A program made the translations under genes and the position numbers. The notes under the pieces are model-generated. The model was given only the letters and a program-made list of their open reading frames with translations. It was not told where the DNA came from and searched no databases. Positions 17,760-26,741 of a stretch of DNA of 64,000 nt are shown in pieces (positions within the stretch are counted from its first letter, which is position 1; each line of letters opens with the position of its first letter). This DNA is from Ferruginibacter sp. (GTDB taxonomy: Bacteria > Bacteroidota > Bacteroidia > Chitinophagales > Chitinophagaceae). Where the stretch lies: contig JAEUVU010000007.1 of NCBI GenBank assembly GCA_016786725.1, positions 1 to 64,000 on the forward strand, given 5' to 3'.

Positions 17760-18671
17760 TCAATCTTTTTTTAACGGTACCAGCAGCCTGAAAGCTTTTT
17801 CAATTATCTCAATTTCAAATACCGCTGCGGTTTCTGCCGGGTCGCCGTCAATATGCAGCGGGGCAAGCTGAGGGTTTTTAACGGTTAAATGTTTGGTTTG
17901 AAAGTAGTGAATATCATTGTGGTGGTATTTTTTGTCTTCATACAACCTTACATGGCCCATCTTTATTTGTTTTAAAACCGACCATATCAAACGCAGCTTA
18001 CTCATCTTGTTAACTATAATAATATCCAGCAAGCCATCGGTAAGGCTTGCCTGTGGGGCTATGGTAAAATTATTACCAAACTGGTTGCTGTTGGCAATGC
18101 TGATGAAAAAAGCTTCGCTGCTGATGCGCTTTCCATCGAGGATTATTTCAAAATGATAAGGCCTTGCTTTAAAGAAATTTTTGGTTGATTGCTTAACATA
18201 GTTATAAAGCCCTCTCTTTTTCTGCTTTGCAAAATCATGGGCCACCTGTGCATCAAACCCCAGGCCGCAAAGCATACAGCTGAATTTTTTATTGATGTAA
18301 AAACTGTCAATATAAACAGCGTTGCCGGCATAAACACAGTCCAGCGCCTTATGTATCCTTTTGGGAATCCTTGCCGCAAAAGCAAGACCGTTTCCGCTGC
18401 CCATCGGGATGATGCCGATATTTATATCAACACCCGATAATGCACCCGCTATTTGATTTACGGTACCATCGCCACCGCAAACAATAACGTCCGTTATTTT
18501 TTCTACAGCAATTTTTTCTTTAAGATAACTGTATTCAGCTTCTGCATTGGTATGCAGTATTTCGAAAGGAATATTTTTTTCAGCAGTTTTTTTCTTAATT
18601 ATATCAAGCAATATTCCTTTGGCCCCGGTTCCGGAAATGGGGTTAACGAAATAAATAAATCTCCGCTGCAT
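17760..18671 (-). CDS. Diacylglycerol kinase-family lipid kinase (YegS/BmrU-like)
   Basis: 303 residues. FVNPISGTGAKG at the N terminus, VCGGDGTVNQIAGAL (nucleotide-binding GGDGT) and IPMGSGNGLAFAARI are the hallmark motifs; DGLLDIIIV and LHIDGDPAE belong to the C-terminal beta-sandwich. It phosphorylates a lipid such as diacylglycerol or a sphingoid-type lipid at the inner membrane. Substrate not determined. The upstream gene (small secreted protein) starts the same minus-strand run, 3 bp away. Confidence 0.88.
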   Translation of the reverse strand: MQRRFIYFVNPISGTGAKGILLDIIKKKTAEKNIPFEILHTNAEAEYSYLKEKIAVEKITDVIVCGGDGTVNQIAGALSGVDINIGIIPMGSGNGLAFAARIPKRIHKALDCVYAGNAVYIDSFYINKKFSCMLCGLGFDAQVAHDFAKQKKRGLYNYVKQSTKNFFKARPYHFEIILDGKRISSEAFFISIANSNQFGNNFTIAPQASLTDGLLDIIIVNKMSKLRLIWSVLKQIKMGHVRLYEDKKYHHNDIHYFQTKHLTVKNPQLAPLHIDGDPAETAAVFEIEIIEKAFRLLVPLKKD

Positions 18672-18674
18672 GAA

Positions 18675-19115
18675 TTATTTTTCCCTGGTAAGCGTGCCCA
18701 GGTAAACTTTAGATACGGCTTCCTTACTTTTGGTATTGGCGGGGGTTTTTTCTACCCACATGGTAACAGGCTTACCGTTTTTTAATCTTTTAATTACTGC
18801 TTTATCAGTTAGTATAAACTGGCCTACCGCCCCAACAGTTTCATCAGCAATAAACATAGGGGTTACATCATCGCCTAATACCTGTACTTTTCTAAAATAA
18901 CCGCCATCAACGGACTTGCCTTGTATCTGGATAGCCAGCTTGTCAATATTTTTATAGGTAGATTTTTTATAAGAAAGGCCACCAAATGCCTGGTTGGCTT
19001 CCAGCTTTATCTGCCCGGCCTTAATACCATTGATAAAAACATCAACAGTACATTGCGCAAATGACAGGGCGCTGAAAGAAATGAATAAAGTAACAAGTAA
19101 AATAATTCTTTTCAT
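18675..19115 (-). CDS. Small secreted protein of unknown function
   Basis: 146 residues with a clear signal peptide (MKRIILLVTLFISFSALSFAQ). The mature part is mostly beta-strand and contains one Cys right after the cleavage site. No domain recognised. Spaced 3 bp from the lipid kinase gene downstream, suggesting an operon. Confidence 0.7.
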   Translation of the reverse strand: MKRIILLVTLFISFSALSFAQCTVDVFINGIKAGQIKLEANQAFGGLSYKKSTYKNIDKLAIQIQGKSVDGGYFRKVQVLGDDVTPMFIADETVGAVGQFILTDKAVIKRLKNGKPVTMWVEKTPANTKSKEAVSKVYLGTLTREK

Positions 19116-19168
19116 GGTGAGATTTTTAGTATATAAAAATAGGGAAAAAATGCTACAGTATCAGCCTT

Positions 19169-20218
19169 CTACCAGCGTATTAATGCGCCGGCCCATGTAA
19201 AACCACTGCCGAATGCAGCCAGGCAAACCAGGTCGCCTTCTTTTATTTTTCCCTGCTCCCAGGCTTCGCAGAGTGCAATGGGCACCGATGCTGCGGTGGT
19301 GTTCCCAAACTTCTGGATATTATTATAAACCTGTTCATCTTTTAACTGAAGCTTTTGCTGTACAAACTGTGCAATGCGTAAATTGGCCTGGTGCGGTATC
19401 AGCATATTAATATCGGCTGTAGTTAAATTGTTTGCAGCCAAAGCCTCTTCTACCACTTCGGGCATTTTAACAATGGCTTTTTTAAAAACAGCGGGCCCAT
19501 CCATGTTGGGAAAATTCTGTGCTTCATCAACCATGGCATTACTCATGAACATTGCTCCCATTTCGGCATCATCAAATTTTGCCACAGGATCTTTTACCCA
19601 ATGATTGGCATGTGTGCCGGGGTTGTACATGGCCAGTATCTCTGCACTCTCGCCATCGCTGTGCAAATGCGTACTTAATATGCCTTGCCCCTCTTTATCG
19701 GTTGGCTGTAACACAACAGCGCCAGCGCCATCTCCAAATATCACACTGATGTTTCTTCCACGTGTACTGAAGTCCAATCCAAAGGAATGTTTTTCGGCGC
19801 CAACCACCAGTATATTTTTATACATACCCGTTTTGATGAACTGATCGGCAACTGATAGTGCATACACAAAACCGCTGCATTGGTTGCGAACATCCAAAGC
19901 GCCGATCTCTTTCATATTCATGGCACGTTGTAATAAAACACCGCAGCCGGGAAAATAATAATCCGGACTGAGTGTGGCAAAAACAATAAAATCTATATCC
20001 TGCGGAGTAATGCCGGCTCTTTCAATAGCAATTTTTGAAGCTTCTACACCCATAGTAGTTGTGGTTTCGCCGGTGCGGTCGGCAAAGCGCCTTTCTTTTA
20101 TACCGGTTCGTTCCTGTATCCATTCATCAGAAGTATCCATGTACTTCATCATATCGCTGTTGGTAAAAACATTTTTGGGAACATAGTAACCAATACCGGC
20201 AATCTTGCTTCGTTGCAT
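19169..20218 (-). CDS. fabH: 3-oxoacyl-ACP synthase III
   Basis: 349 residues. The catalytic triad is Cys114 (RNQCSGFVYAL), His276 (LIPHQANLRI) and Asn306 (KFGNTTAASVP); DTSDEWIQERTGIKERR near the N terminus is the KASIII signature. It condenses acetyl-CoA or a branched acyl-CoA with malonyl-ACP to start fatty-acid synthesis. In Bacteroidota this usually starts iso-branched chains. A second fabH gene elsewhere in the genome is possible because this one is not beside plsX/rpmF. Confidence 0.93.
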   Translation of the reverse strand: MQRSKIAGIGYYVPKNVFTNSDMMKYMDTSDEWIQERTGIKERRFADRTGETTTTMGVEASKIAIERAGITPQDIDFIVFATLSPDYYFPGCGVLLQRAMNMKEIGALDVRNQCSGFVYALSVADQFIKTGMYKNILVVGAEKHSFGLDFSTRGRNISVIFGDGAGAVVLQPTDKEGQGILSTHLHSDGESAEILAMYNPGTHANHWVKDPVAKFDDAEMGAMFMSNAMVDEAQNFPNMDGPAVFKKAIVKMPEVVEEALAANNLTTADINMLIPHQANLRIAQFVQQKLQLKDEQVYNNIQKFGNTTAASVPIALCEAWEQGKIKEGDLVCLAAFGSGFTWAGALIRW

Positions 20219-20320
20219 GCAATCGTTTTTTTTTGAACAGGCAATTTACAAAATAAAGGAAGATTTGCAACTGTTTCAGATGCAACCAAAAATGCATCAC
20301 CTGAAGAGCTGTCAGGGTGA

Positions 20321-20338
20321 TCCCGATAACTATCGGGA
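20321..20338. repeat. TCCCGATA-AC-TATCGGGA palindrome
   Basis: Eight-base arms 20321-20328 and 20331-20338 with a 2-nt loop, in the 200-bp gap between fabH and a lipoprotein gene. A further word TTCGACAGGCTCAGGCTTGAC follows at 20370-20390. Both resemble dispersed intergenic repeats common in Bacteroidota and could also act as a terminator for the lipoprotein gene region. Confidence 0.45.
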
Positions 20339-20419
20339 GAGCCCGGTATGATATGGAGATAACCCCGCATTCGACAGGCTCAGGCTTGACAGTTCACAGG
20401 TTTGGATCAACAAAAAGCA

Positions 20420-20953
20420 TTAGTTCAGCTTAGTCATGTTGCGCAAACAAAAATCATCATCCAGCAGTGGATGCACACGGGTTTTATAATGAACTTCAAC
20501 CGACTTTCGTAATTCTGAACTGTTGAATATCATTTTGGCAGTAAAACCTTCAGAAAGAGGCAGCAGGGATAACTTATCATCTTTCAGTTTCAGTTCGGCA
20601 ATATAGTTTTTTGCATTTATCCTGATGTTTAAAAACTGCCTTTCATCAACAATGCTCATAAAAGCAGTGCCGGTTAAAGAATCGGCAACCAATACATTAA
20701 AGGGACGAAGATCATTCAGGTCTCCAGTTAAGGTAATGTAATATTCAGTATCCGTTCTTTTGGAAAGGGTAACATAAACCTCTGCCTCACGGGAACTGTT
20801 AGGCTTTTTTACAAGGGCAATCCATTTTCCTAAAAGCGCATCTTCTACATAAATACCCGATGTTTCATCAAGATAATAGGCTGAACTGTACGGGCAGGAA
20901 CAGAGTGTGATGCAGAGAGAAAACAATAGCGCTATTTCGTACAGTTTCTTCAT
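20420..20953 (-). CDS. Small lipoprotein of unknown function
   Basis: 177 residues. The lipobox ITLCSC (Cys near residue 20) points to lipid anchoring in the envelope. The mature part is beta-rich, with KWIALVKKPNSSREAEVYVTL in its first half. No domain recognised. It stands alone between fabH and the CPBP gene. Confidence 0.65.
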   Translation of the reverse strand: MKKLYEIALLFSLCITLCSCPYSSAYYLDETSGIYVEDALLGKWIALVKKPNSSREAEVYVTLSKRTDTEYYITLTGDLNDLRPFNVLVADSLTGTAFMSIVDERQFLNIRINAKNYIAELKLKDDKLSLLPLSEGFTAKMIFNSSELRKSVEVHYKTRVHPLLDDDFCLRNMTKLN

Positions 20954-21081
20954 TTTAGCCGGATAAAAATAATACCGGCATTTTACAAATGCAATAGTAA
21001 AAGCCCGTATAATTTAATAAGGAGATTACCGTACCAGGTTTATTGCAGCCTGTATTTATACCCGTGCAGGATTTTTATGTA

Positions 21082-22011
21082 TCAGCGTTTAAATAATAAA
21101 CCGATCCAGCTGCCGGCCTCCATCAGCCAGGCAATACCGAGGTGTACAATCAAACCGCCCCAGATACTTTGTGTGTTGTAACTGATGATGCCCAATAGCA
21201 AACCGCCCCAAAAACTGCTGACGGCTTCGCCGAAAGGTTTGCCAAAATGAATGGAGCAATAAAAGCAGGCTATAGGTATGATGCAGTGAGGGCCGCAAAT
21301 TTTCAGCAGGGCTAAAATTAAAAAACCACGAAAGAAAAATTCGATGCTGATAAAATCAAAGCCATAGCAAAGTTCAAAGATGATATACTTTAATTTTTTG
21401 GATGGCAGATCAAGCCCCTCCATAAACCCTGCCTTGGGGTACATCTGCAAAAAATCTTTTTGTGTGGCAGCCAGCGCTATCAACGGTATCATAATGAGCA
21501 GCATGATAAGGTATGGCTTTACATCTTTTAAAGCAGTGGTACCATAAAAGGGCTGGTTGCTTTTGTCTTTTAGCCACCAGATAATAAATACCGGTATCAG
21601 AACAACAAATACCCTTACGAGCCAGTTAATACATTTTGTCCAGAATATGAGCGCATCGCCGCTCCATATTTTATCAATTACCGACTGATGCAGATCAAAA
21701 TTTACCCTGAAAGAAAAAAATGCCGGCGCCAGTAAAAGAATTGCCCAGAACCAATAGTTACGGTAATAATCAAAATCCTTGTAAAAAAGCAGTTGTAAAA
21801 AAAATGCAGATGCAAAAGGAATAAAGTATAAAAGATAGTAACCCAAAAATTTACCCAGCCTTGATTTTCCACCTGATGTTAAACGCAGCTCCAGCGAATG
21901 CCAGTAATTTAAATAGATATAAAAACCGAGCAGTAATACAATAATCAAAAAATAAGCAAGCTTAAATTCTTTCCCGTAAAAATCCTGGATGTATTTAAAG
22001 ATGGCTGACAA
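21082..22011 (-). CDS. CPBP/Abi-type intramembrane protease-like protein
   Basis: 309 residues, at least eight hydrophobic segments. The C-terminal part shows CPBP motifs: ISIEFFFRGF (usually EExxxRG), CSIHFGKPFGEA (His of motif 2) and IVHLGIAWLMEAG (motif 3). The first Glu of the EE pair is Ile here. CPBP proteins include CAAX-prenyl proteases and bacteriocin-immunity proteins. No in-frame ATG is present before residue 190, so the TTG at 22011, 4 bp after the obg stop, is taken as start; translational coupling to obg is likely. Confidence 0.72.
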   Translation of the reverse strand: MSAIFKYIQDFYGKEFKLAYFLIIVLLLGFYIYLNYWHSLELRLTSGGKSRLGKFLGYYLLYFIPFASAFFLQLLFYKDFDYYRNYWFWAILLLAPAFFSFRVNFDLHQSVIDKIWSGDALIFWTKCINWLVRVFVVLIPVFIIWWLKDKSNQPFYGTTALKDVKPYLIMLLIMIPLIALAATQKDFLQMYPKAGFMEGLDLPSKKLKYIIFELCYGFDFISIEFFFRGFLILALLKICGPHCIIPIACFYCSIHFGKPFGEAVSSFWGGLLLGIISYNTQSIWGGLIVHLGIAWLMEAGSWIGLLFKR

Positions 22012-22015
22012 TGAA

Positions 22016-23020
22016 TTAAACTTTAGCCGGGTTGTTTAAAGTATTCCAGAGCATGTCTTTTAATTGAGACAAACCCTGGCCGGTTACCGAAGAAATAAAT
22101 ATATGCGGTATTTTTTTAGGCAGTTCCTTTTCAATGGCGGCTTTTAGTTCATCATCCAGCATATCGCTTTTGCTGATGGCTATCACAAAATCTTTCTGCA
22201 GCATTTCGGGATTGTATTGCTCCAGCTCGTTGTGTAAGATATCAAACTCTTCTTTGTGATCTTTACTATCGGCAGGTATCAAAAAAAGTAAAATAGAGTT
22301 GCGCTCAATATGGCGCAGAAACCGGTGCCCCAGGCCCTTTCCTTCAGCAGCGCCTTCAATAATGCCGGGCAGATCGGCAATACAAAAACTTTTTCCATCC
22401 CGGTATTCAACCATACCCAATTGCGGAACCAGGGTTGTAAAAGCATAGTCGGCAATTTTTGGTTTGGCTGCTGTTATACTGCTGAGCAAAGTAGATTTTC
22501 CTGCATTGGGAAAGCCAACCAGGCCAACATCTGCCAAAACCTTTAACTCTAAAACCTTGATGCCTTCTAAGCCGGGTTCACCGGGCTGGGCATATTGCGG
22601 AGCCTGGTTGGTGGCTGTTTTAAAATTACTGTTGCCAAGGCCGCCGCGGCCGCCTTTTACTAAAATAACTTCCTGCCCGTTTTCCAGTATCTCTGCTTCT
22701 TTTTCACCGGTTTCTTCATCACGTGCAATGGTGCCCAAGGGTACTTCAATGATGATGTCTTTTCCGTTTCTGCCGGTTGAATTATTGCCGCTTCCGTTTC
22801 CCCCGTTTTCTGCCAGCACATTTTTGTAGTAACGCAGGTGGAGCAATGTCCATAACTGTGAGTTGCCTTTTAAAATGATATGAGCGCCACGGCCTCCGTC
22901 GCCACCATCGGGCCCGCCCATGGCCGTTAATTTGTTACGCATAAAATGCTTGCTGCCGGCGCCGCCGTGGCCACTGCGGCAAAATATCTTTATCTGATCT
23001 ACAAAGTTTGATTTTTCCAT
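22016..23020 (-). CDS. obg: Obg family GTPase (ObgE/CgtA)
   Basis: 334 residues. The N-terminal glycine-rich Obg fold ([37 protein letters not shown]) is followed by the G domain: G1 GFPNAGKST (169-177), G3 [10 protein letters not shown]4 SKSD. It is an essential 50S-associated GTPase in ribosome assembly and stringent control. The variable C-terminal OCT domain is absent, as is common in this phylum. Start ATG at 23020. Confidence 0.95.
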   Translation of the reverse strand: MEKSNFVDQIKIFCRSGHGGAGSKHFMRNKLTAMGGPDGGDGGRGAHIILKGNSQLWTLLHLRYYKNVLAENGGNGSGNNSTGRNGKDIIIEVPLGTIARDEETGEKEAEILENGQEVILVKGGRGGLGNSNFKTATNQAPQYAQPGEPGLEGIKVLELKVLADVGLVGFPNAGKSTLLSSITAAKPKIADYAFTTLVPQLGMVEYRDGKSFCIADLPGIIEGAAEGKGLGHRFLRHIERNSILLFLIPADSKDHKEEFDILHNELEQYNPEMLQKDFVIAISKSDMLDDELKAAIEKELPKKIPHIFISSVTGQGLSQLKDMLWNTLNNPAKV

Positions 23021-23106
23021 TGGCGCAAAGGTCAGTAAAATTTGAGGATTAATGGCCGTTAACTATAATTTGTACATTTTGTAAAGGCATAAGGTATAAA
23101 TGGTAT

Positions 23107-23114
23107 TACATTTG
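23107..23114 (+). promoter_or_regulatory. -7 promoter element for the DUF6970-like gene
   Basis: TACATTTG is a full TAnnTTTG match, 25 bp before the ATG at 23140. A TTTG at 23078-23081 is 25 bp upstream, a little long for a -33 element. Confidence 0.4.
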
Positions 23115-23139
23115 TAATTGTCACTTAAAATAGAAAAAG

Positions 23140-23622
23140 ATGATCAGATTTATTTTAATACCGCTTTCAATAATGCTGGGCTGCGGTTCCACCAAAACCA
23201 GCCAGTCAACGGCTAAAAGGGATACTGTAACTGTTGAGCAGCCTGCCGATCTGAATCAAAAAGACTCTGTGGTTGTAAGTAATACAAAAAATACAAATGG
23301 GCAGGATGCAAATAATAAAGATCTGCAAGGGGAATCGCCCGGCGATGTGGTAATCCCGTCGTGCATAAAAACCAAAATTGATTCATTTAAACTTAAAGAA
23401 GCGCATGAAAAACCGCAGCGTGTGGTTGAATATATGTACAAAGGCAAAAAAGTTTATTATGTGGTGATGCCCTGCTGCGATTTTTTTAATGAAGTGTATG
23501 ATGACAAATGTAATTTTTTGGGAGCGCCGGATGGTGGTTTTACCGGTAAAGGTGATGGTAAACTGCCTGACTTTTTTGAAGAAGCTAAAAATAAAAAATT
23601 GGTTTGGGGTAAACCTGAATAA
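23140..23622 (+). CDS. Lipoprotein with DUF6970-like domain
   Basis: 160 residues. The lipobox SIMLGC puts the acylated Cys near residue 15, followed by a Ser/Thr/Gln-rich linker. The C-terminal ~85 residues carry VVMPCCDFFNEVYDDKCN and APDGGFTGKGDGKLPDF, which match a small Cys-containing domain I know as DUF6970 in Bacteroidota. Function unknown; the clustered Cys suggest disulfides or metal. Convergent with paaY, with no space between the stops. Confidence 0.72.
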   Translation: MIRFILIPLSIMLGCGSTKTSQSTAKRDTVTVEQPADLNQKDSVVVSNTKNTNGQDANNKDLQGESPGDVVIPSCIKTKIDSFKLKEAHEKPQRVVEYMYKGKKVYYVVMPCCDFFNEVYDDKCNFLGAPDGGFTGKGDGKLPDFFEEAKNKKLVWGKPE

Positions 23623-24213
23623 CTATTTGTTTTCGTTCCAGGTTTTGTAATTAGCCGATTGAGATGGCATATTTTCGGCAACCGTTCTCAATGGCTCACA
23701 TTCCTTCCAGCTTTCAAACATGTCTTTGGGCAGTTGCTGATACAGTTTAGTGCCTTCGGTTTTCCATTGCATCATTTCACCGGTTACTTCTTTTATTTTT
23801 TTTGCTGGATTACCAACTATCAAACTCCGGCTTTCAAAAACCTCATCAGCTTTAATAAAACTTAAAGCGCCCACAATACATTCATTACCAAGGATGACAT
23901 TATCCATAATCACCGCATTCATACCAACCAAACAGTTTTTACCAATGGTTGCACCGTGTATAATAGCGCCATGACCAATGTGTGCTCCTGCTTTTAAAAT
24001 TACTGTTACACCCGGAAACATATGCACTGTACAATTCTCCTGCACATTGCATCCGTCTTCAATAATGATCTGCCCCCAATCGCCACGCAATGCTGCGCCA
24101 GGGCCAATGTAACAATCTTTGCCAATAATTACATTGCCTGTAACTGCCGCCTGCGGATGAATGAATGATGATTCATGAATGACTGGCTTATATCCCTGGA
24201 ATTCGTAGATCAT
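23623..24213 (-). CDS. paaY: PaaY-type gamma-carbonic-anhydrase-fold thioesterase
   Basis: 196 residues (same as E. coli PaaY) from the ATG at 24213 (MIYEFQGYKPVIHESSF); the longer frame adds a hydrophobic upstream stretch and is rejected. Left-handed beta-helix hexapeptide repeats with metal-ligand histidines (VHMFPG, GHGAIIHGATIG), RGDWGQI and GMNAVIMDN. PaaY hydrolyses dead-end CoA thioesters formed when ring-oxygenated phenylacetyl-CoA stalls. Placement beside paaI and paaG in the window supports this over a generic gamma-carbonic anhydrase. Confidence 0.85.
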   Translation of the reverse strand: MIYEFQGYKPVIHESSFIHPQAAVTGNVIIGKDCYIGPGAALRGDWGQIIIEDGCNVQENCTVHMFPGVTVILKAGAHIGHGAIIHGATIGKNCLVGMNAVIMDNVILGNECIVGALSFIKADEVFESRSLIVGNPAKKIKEVTGEMMQWKTEGTKLYQQLPKDMFESWKECEPLRTVAENMPSQSANYKTWNENK

Positions 24214-24264
24214 GAGTAAGTATATAAGTAGAAAAGTATAAAAGTAATGCTTCAGTAGCATTAG

Positions 24265-24645
24265 TTACTTTTTATCCCTAAGCTTTCTAAGGTAGTTCAT
24301 ATATCCGTTTAAAAGCTTTTCAATTTCTTTTCCTTTGTGTTTATAATAATTCAGCTTTTCCAAATTGATGTAATTATCATCCATTGCACCAATCAGGTGA
24401 TTAATGGTTTCCGATAAACTTCCTCTTGCCTGAACACAATAATGTAGTTGATCTGCATAAGTAAACCTTCCATGCCCTTCAGAGATCAAAGCAGTAATTG
24501 ATCTTGAACTTCTAATCAATTGATCAGTTAATCTAAATTTTTCTTCAGATGGAAATTTTCTTGCTTCTGCACTCACTTCATTTTTAAATTCCCTTGCTTT
24601 CTTCCATAACGCAAGTTCTTCAAACCCAAAAGTTAGTTCGCTCAT
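24265..24645 (-). CDS. Four-helix-bundle protein (23S rRNA intervening-sequence protein family)
   Basis: 126 residues, all helical. FEELALWKKAREFKNEV at the N terminus and LIRSSRSITALISEGHGR are typical of the IVP/four-helix-bundle family encoded in rRNA intervening sequences and scattered through Bacteroidota chromosomes. It is not linked to an rRNA here. It lies between paaI and paaY and breaks an otherwise functional paa group, so it probably came in as a separate unit. Function unknown. Confidence 0.88.
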   Translation of the reverse strand: MSELTFGFEELALWKKAREFKNEVSAEARKFPSEEKFRLTDQLIRSSRSITALISEGHGRFTYADQLHYCVQARGSLSETINHLIGAMDDNYINLEKLNYYKHKGKEIEKLLNGYMNYLRKLRDKK

Positions 24646-24713
24646 AAGCTAACAATTTAAATTAAATAGAGATTCTGAACTAAAAGTACTTTTCTACCTA
24701 TTTACTTATATAC

Positions 24714-25133
24714 TCATTCACCAGCTACCAATTTTTTACCAGTGCGGAAGCAGGTTCCTTTGAAAAGAGCAACTATATGATCTCTTTGATTGGTAACAGT
24801 GATGTGATAAAGCCCGGTAGATTTTCCGTTATGCAATTCTTTTGCTTCAGCAATCAGCACATCACCTACATGCACCGGTTTTGTAAAATTGATGGATGTG
24901 TCTAACGCAACCGATAAATTATTGCGGTTGTTACAGGCAAAAGCAAAGGCGCTGTCGGATAAAGAAAAAGCGATACCGCCATGCACAATACCAAAGCCAT
25001 TGATCATTTCTGCACGTACGGTCATTTTTATTTTACTGTAACCGTCTCTTACACCTAATACTTCAATCCCCAGCCATTGACTGAAGAGATCGTTTTCCAT
25101 CATGTGGGTTACAACTTGTTGTGATGTTGTCAT
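24714..25133 (-). CDS. paaI: Hydroxyphenylacetyl-CoA thioesterase PaaI
   Basis: 139 residues, a single hotdog domain. GFGIVHGGIAFSLSDSAFAFACNN contains the family active-site loop (HGG with downstream Asp). PaaI hydrolyses ring-hydroxylated phenylacetyl-CoA and releases CoA, protecting the pathway from toxic intermediates. Located 28 bp downstream of paaG on the same strand. Confidence 0.9.
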   Translation of the reverse strand: MTTSQQVVTHMMENDLFSQWLGIEVLGVRDGYSKIKMTVRAEMINGFGIVHGGIAFSLSDSAFAFACNNRNNLSVALDTSINFTKPVHVGDVLIAEAKELHNGKSTGLYHITVTNQRDHIVALFKGTCFRTGKKLVAGE

Positions 25134-25161
25134 GGTTGGTAGGTTGATAAGTTAATAAGAA

Positions 25162-25935
25162 TCACTTTCCTTTAAATACAGGAACTCTCTTTTCCAAAAA
25201 AGAATTGATCCCTTCTGCATAATCATCTGTATCAGCAGCTTTTTGCTGATACTTATCTTCAAGTCCAAGCTGTTCTTCCCAGTTGCTTACAAAACTCTGG
25301 TTTAAAACATGCTTGGTATAAGCCAAACCCTTTGTAGGCATTTGCGCAAGGGTTGTTGCTATCTTTTTGCTTTCTTCTTCAAAAGTTTCATCAGCAAAAA
25401 CTTTATAGATCATTCCCATTTTTTCTGCATCGGTTGCAGATACTTTATCGCCCATCATCATTAAAGCGCTTGCTTTTTGCCAGCCAATTAATCTGGGCAA
25501 AGAGTATGTTCCTCCACTGTCGGGTATCAAGCCAATTTTGCTGAATGCCTGTATGAAGGATGCAGATGAAGCAGCCACCACAATATCGCAACACAAAGCA
25601 ATATTGGCGCCTGCACCTGCAGCAACACCGTTAACAGCCGCAATAACAGGTTTGGGAAGTTTTCTTATTCTTTGCACAATGGGGTTGTAATGTTCTGAAA
25701 GAATTTGAGCGATCTCAACTTTATCATCCCCTACCAGTTCAGCAATATCCTGCCCGGCACAAAAAGCTTTACCGGCACCGGTAATATAAATTGCTCTTAT
25801 ATCATCTGCTGAAGCCTCGTCTAATTTTTGCTGCATCAGCAAAGCCATCTCCCGGTTAAAAGAATTGAATTTTTCGGGACGGTTTAAGGTGATGTATGCA
25901 ACTGCATCTTTAATTTCAAATAATACTGATGACAT
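25162..25935 (-). CDS. paaG: Ring-1,2-epoxyphenylacetyl-CoA isomerase (enoyl-CoA hydratase family) PaaG
   Basis: 257 residues, crotonase fold. NRPEKFNSFN, AFCAGQDIAEL (CoA oxyanion hole), NGVAAGAGANIAL and KIGLIPDSGGTYSLPR match PaaG more closely than PaaF: PaaG has Asp in IPDxGGT where hydratases usually have Glu. It converts the epoxide made by PaaABCDE to the oxepin form. PaaG-paaI-paaY lie in order on one strand. 20 bp after the mgtC-like gene, with no clear promoter between. Confidence 0.9.
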   Translation of the reverse strand: MSSVLFEIKDAVAYITLNRPEKFNSFNREMALLMQQKLDEASADDIRAIYITGAGKAFCAGQDIAELVGDDKVEIAQILSEHYNPIVQRIRKLPKPVIAAVNGVAAGAGANIALCCDIVVAASSASFIQAFSKIGLIPDSGGTYSLPRLIGWQKASALMMMGDKVSATDAEKMGMIYKVFADETFEEESKKIATTLAQMPTKGLAYTKHVLNQSFVSNWEEQLGLEDKYQQKAADTDDYAEGINSFLEKRVPVFKGK

Positions 25936-25955
25936 GATTTTTTATTTTTATTGAA

Positions 25956-26597
25956 TTACACTTCAAAACTTCTTACTTCTTTGTGATTCAGCAGAAAGCT
26001 GTTAATAGCATCGTAGTCTTTTTTTGGTGAGCTGATACGGTAAACATACACAGCATCTGTGTTTTCCTTAATGGTTTTCATGCACCTGAAATCCATATCA
26101 TTGTTTGTAAAAAAGCTTTCCAGCTCCTGTTTAAAATGGTCTCCTACAGAAATGGTGGTTATCCTGTAATCCTTTACTTTATGAAACCGGTTAATGAACC
26201 TGTGAACCGGCTCCAGCACAAATAAAGTGATCACCACTATTACAGATACTACAACAGCCAGCGGATAATTATGATAACCGATGGCCATACCCAATGCCGC
26301 CGTTACCCATATTAATGCTGCAGTGGTTAACCCATTAACGCTGATGCCTTCTTTAAAAATAACACCGGCGCCAATAAAACCAATACCGGTAACAATATTG
26401 CTGGCAATACGGTCGGCGCTGCCATTGCCTACTTCTTTGGAAACAATGGTGTACAGGCAGGAACCTACACAGATCAGTATCATGGTTCTGAAACCGGCGG
26501 GCTTGCTTCTGAACTCTCTTTCCAGCCCAATGATAGCGCCGATAACAAAGGCAACTGAAACCTGTGCCGCTTCTTCAAAATAAATGGAAATGTCCAT
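25956..26597 (-). CDS. MgtC/SapB family membrane protein
   Basis: 213 residues. Four to five N-terminal membrane segments carry GAIIGLEREFRSKPAGFRTMILICVG and GIGFIGAGVIFKEG, the conserved MgtC blocks, followed by a soluble ~75-residue ACT-like tail. Such proteins are linked to magnesium limitation and to inhibition of the F-type ATP synthase in pathogens; the role in this organism is unknown. It heads the strand that continues into paaG. Confidence 0.9.
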   Translation of the reverse strand: MDISIYFEEAAQVSVAFVIGAIIGLEREFRSKPAGFRTMILICVGSCLYTIVSKEVGNGSADRIASNIVTGIGFIGAGVIFKEGISVNGLTTAALIWVTAALGMAIGYHNYPLAVVVSVIVVITLFVLEPVHRFINRFHKVKDYRITTISVGDHFKQELESFFTNNDMDFRCMKTIKENTDAVYVYRISSPKKDYDAINSFLLNHKEVRSFEV

Positions 26598-26688
26598 GCA
26601 ATATGTAAGTTCTGATTATTCAGTAAAGGTAGTAATTAAGCTGCTGCAATTCACCTTATCGGGTGAGACGGAACGATAAGCCTTGCCA

Positions 26689-26696
26689 TACTTTTG
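26689..26696 (+). promoter_or_regulatory. -7 element before the TPR histidine kinase gene
   Basis: TACTTTTG is a full TAnnTTTG match, 45 bp before the chosen ATG at 26742. No clear -33 TTG. Confidence 0.35.
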
Positions 26697-26741
26697 TTTC
26701 ACGTCAAAAAAAAGCTACATTTAAAGTACAATCATTTTTTC

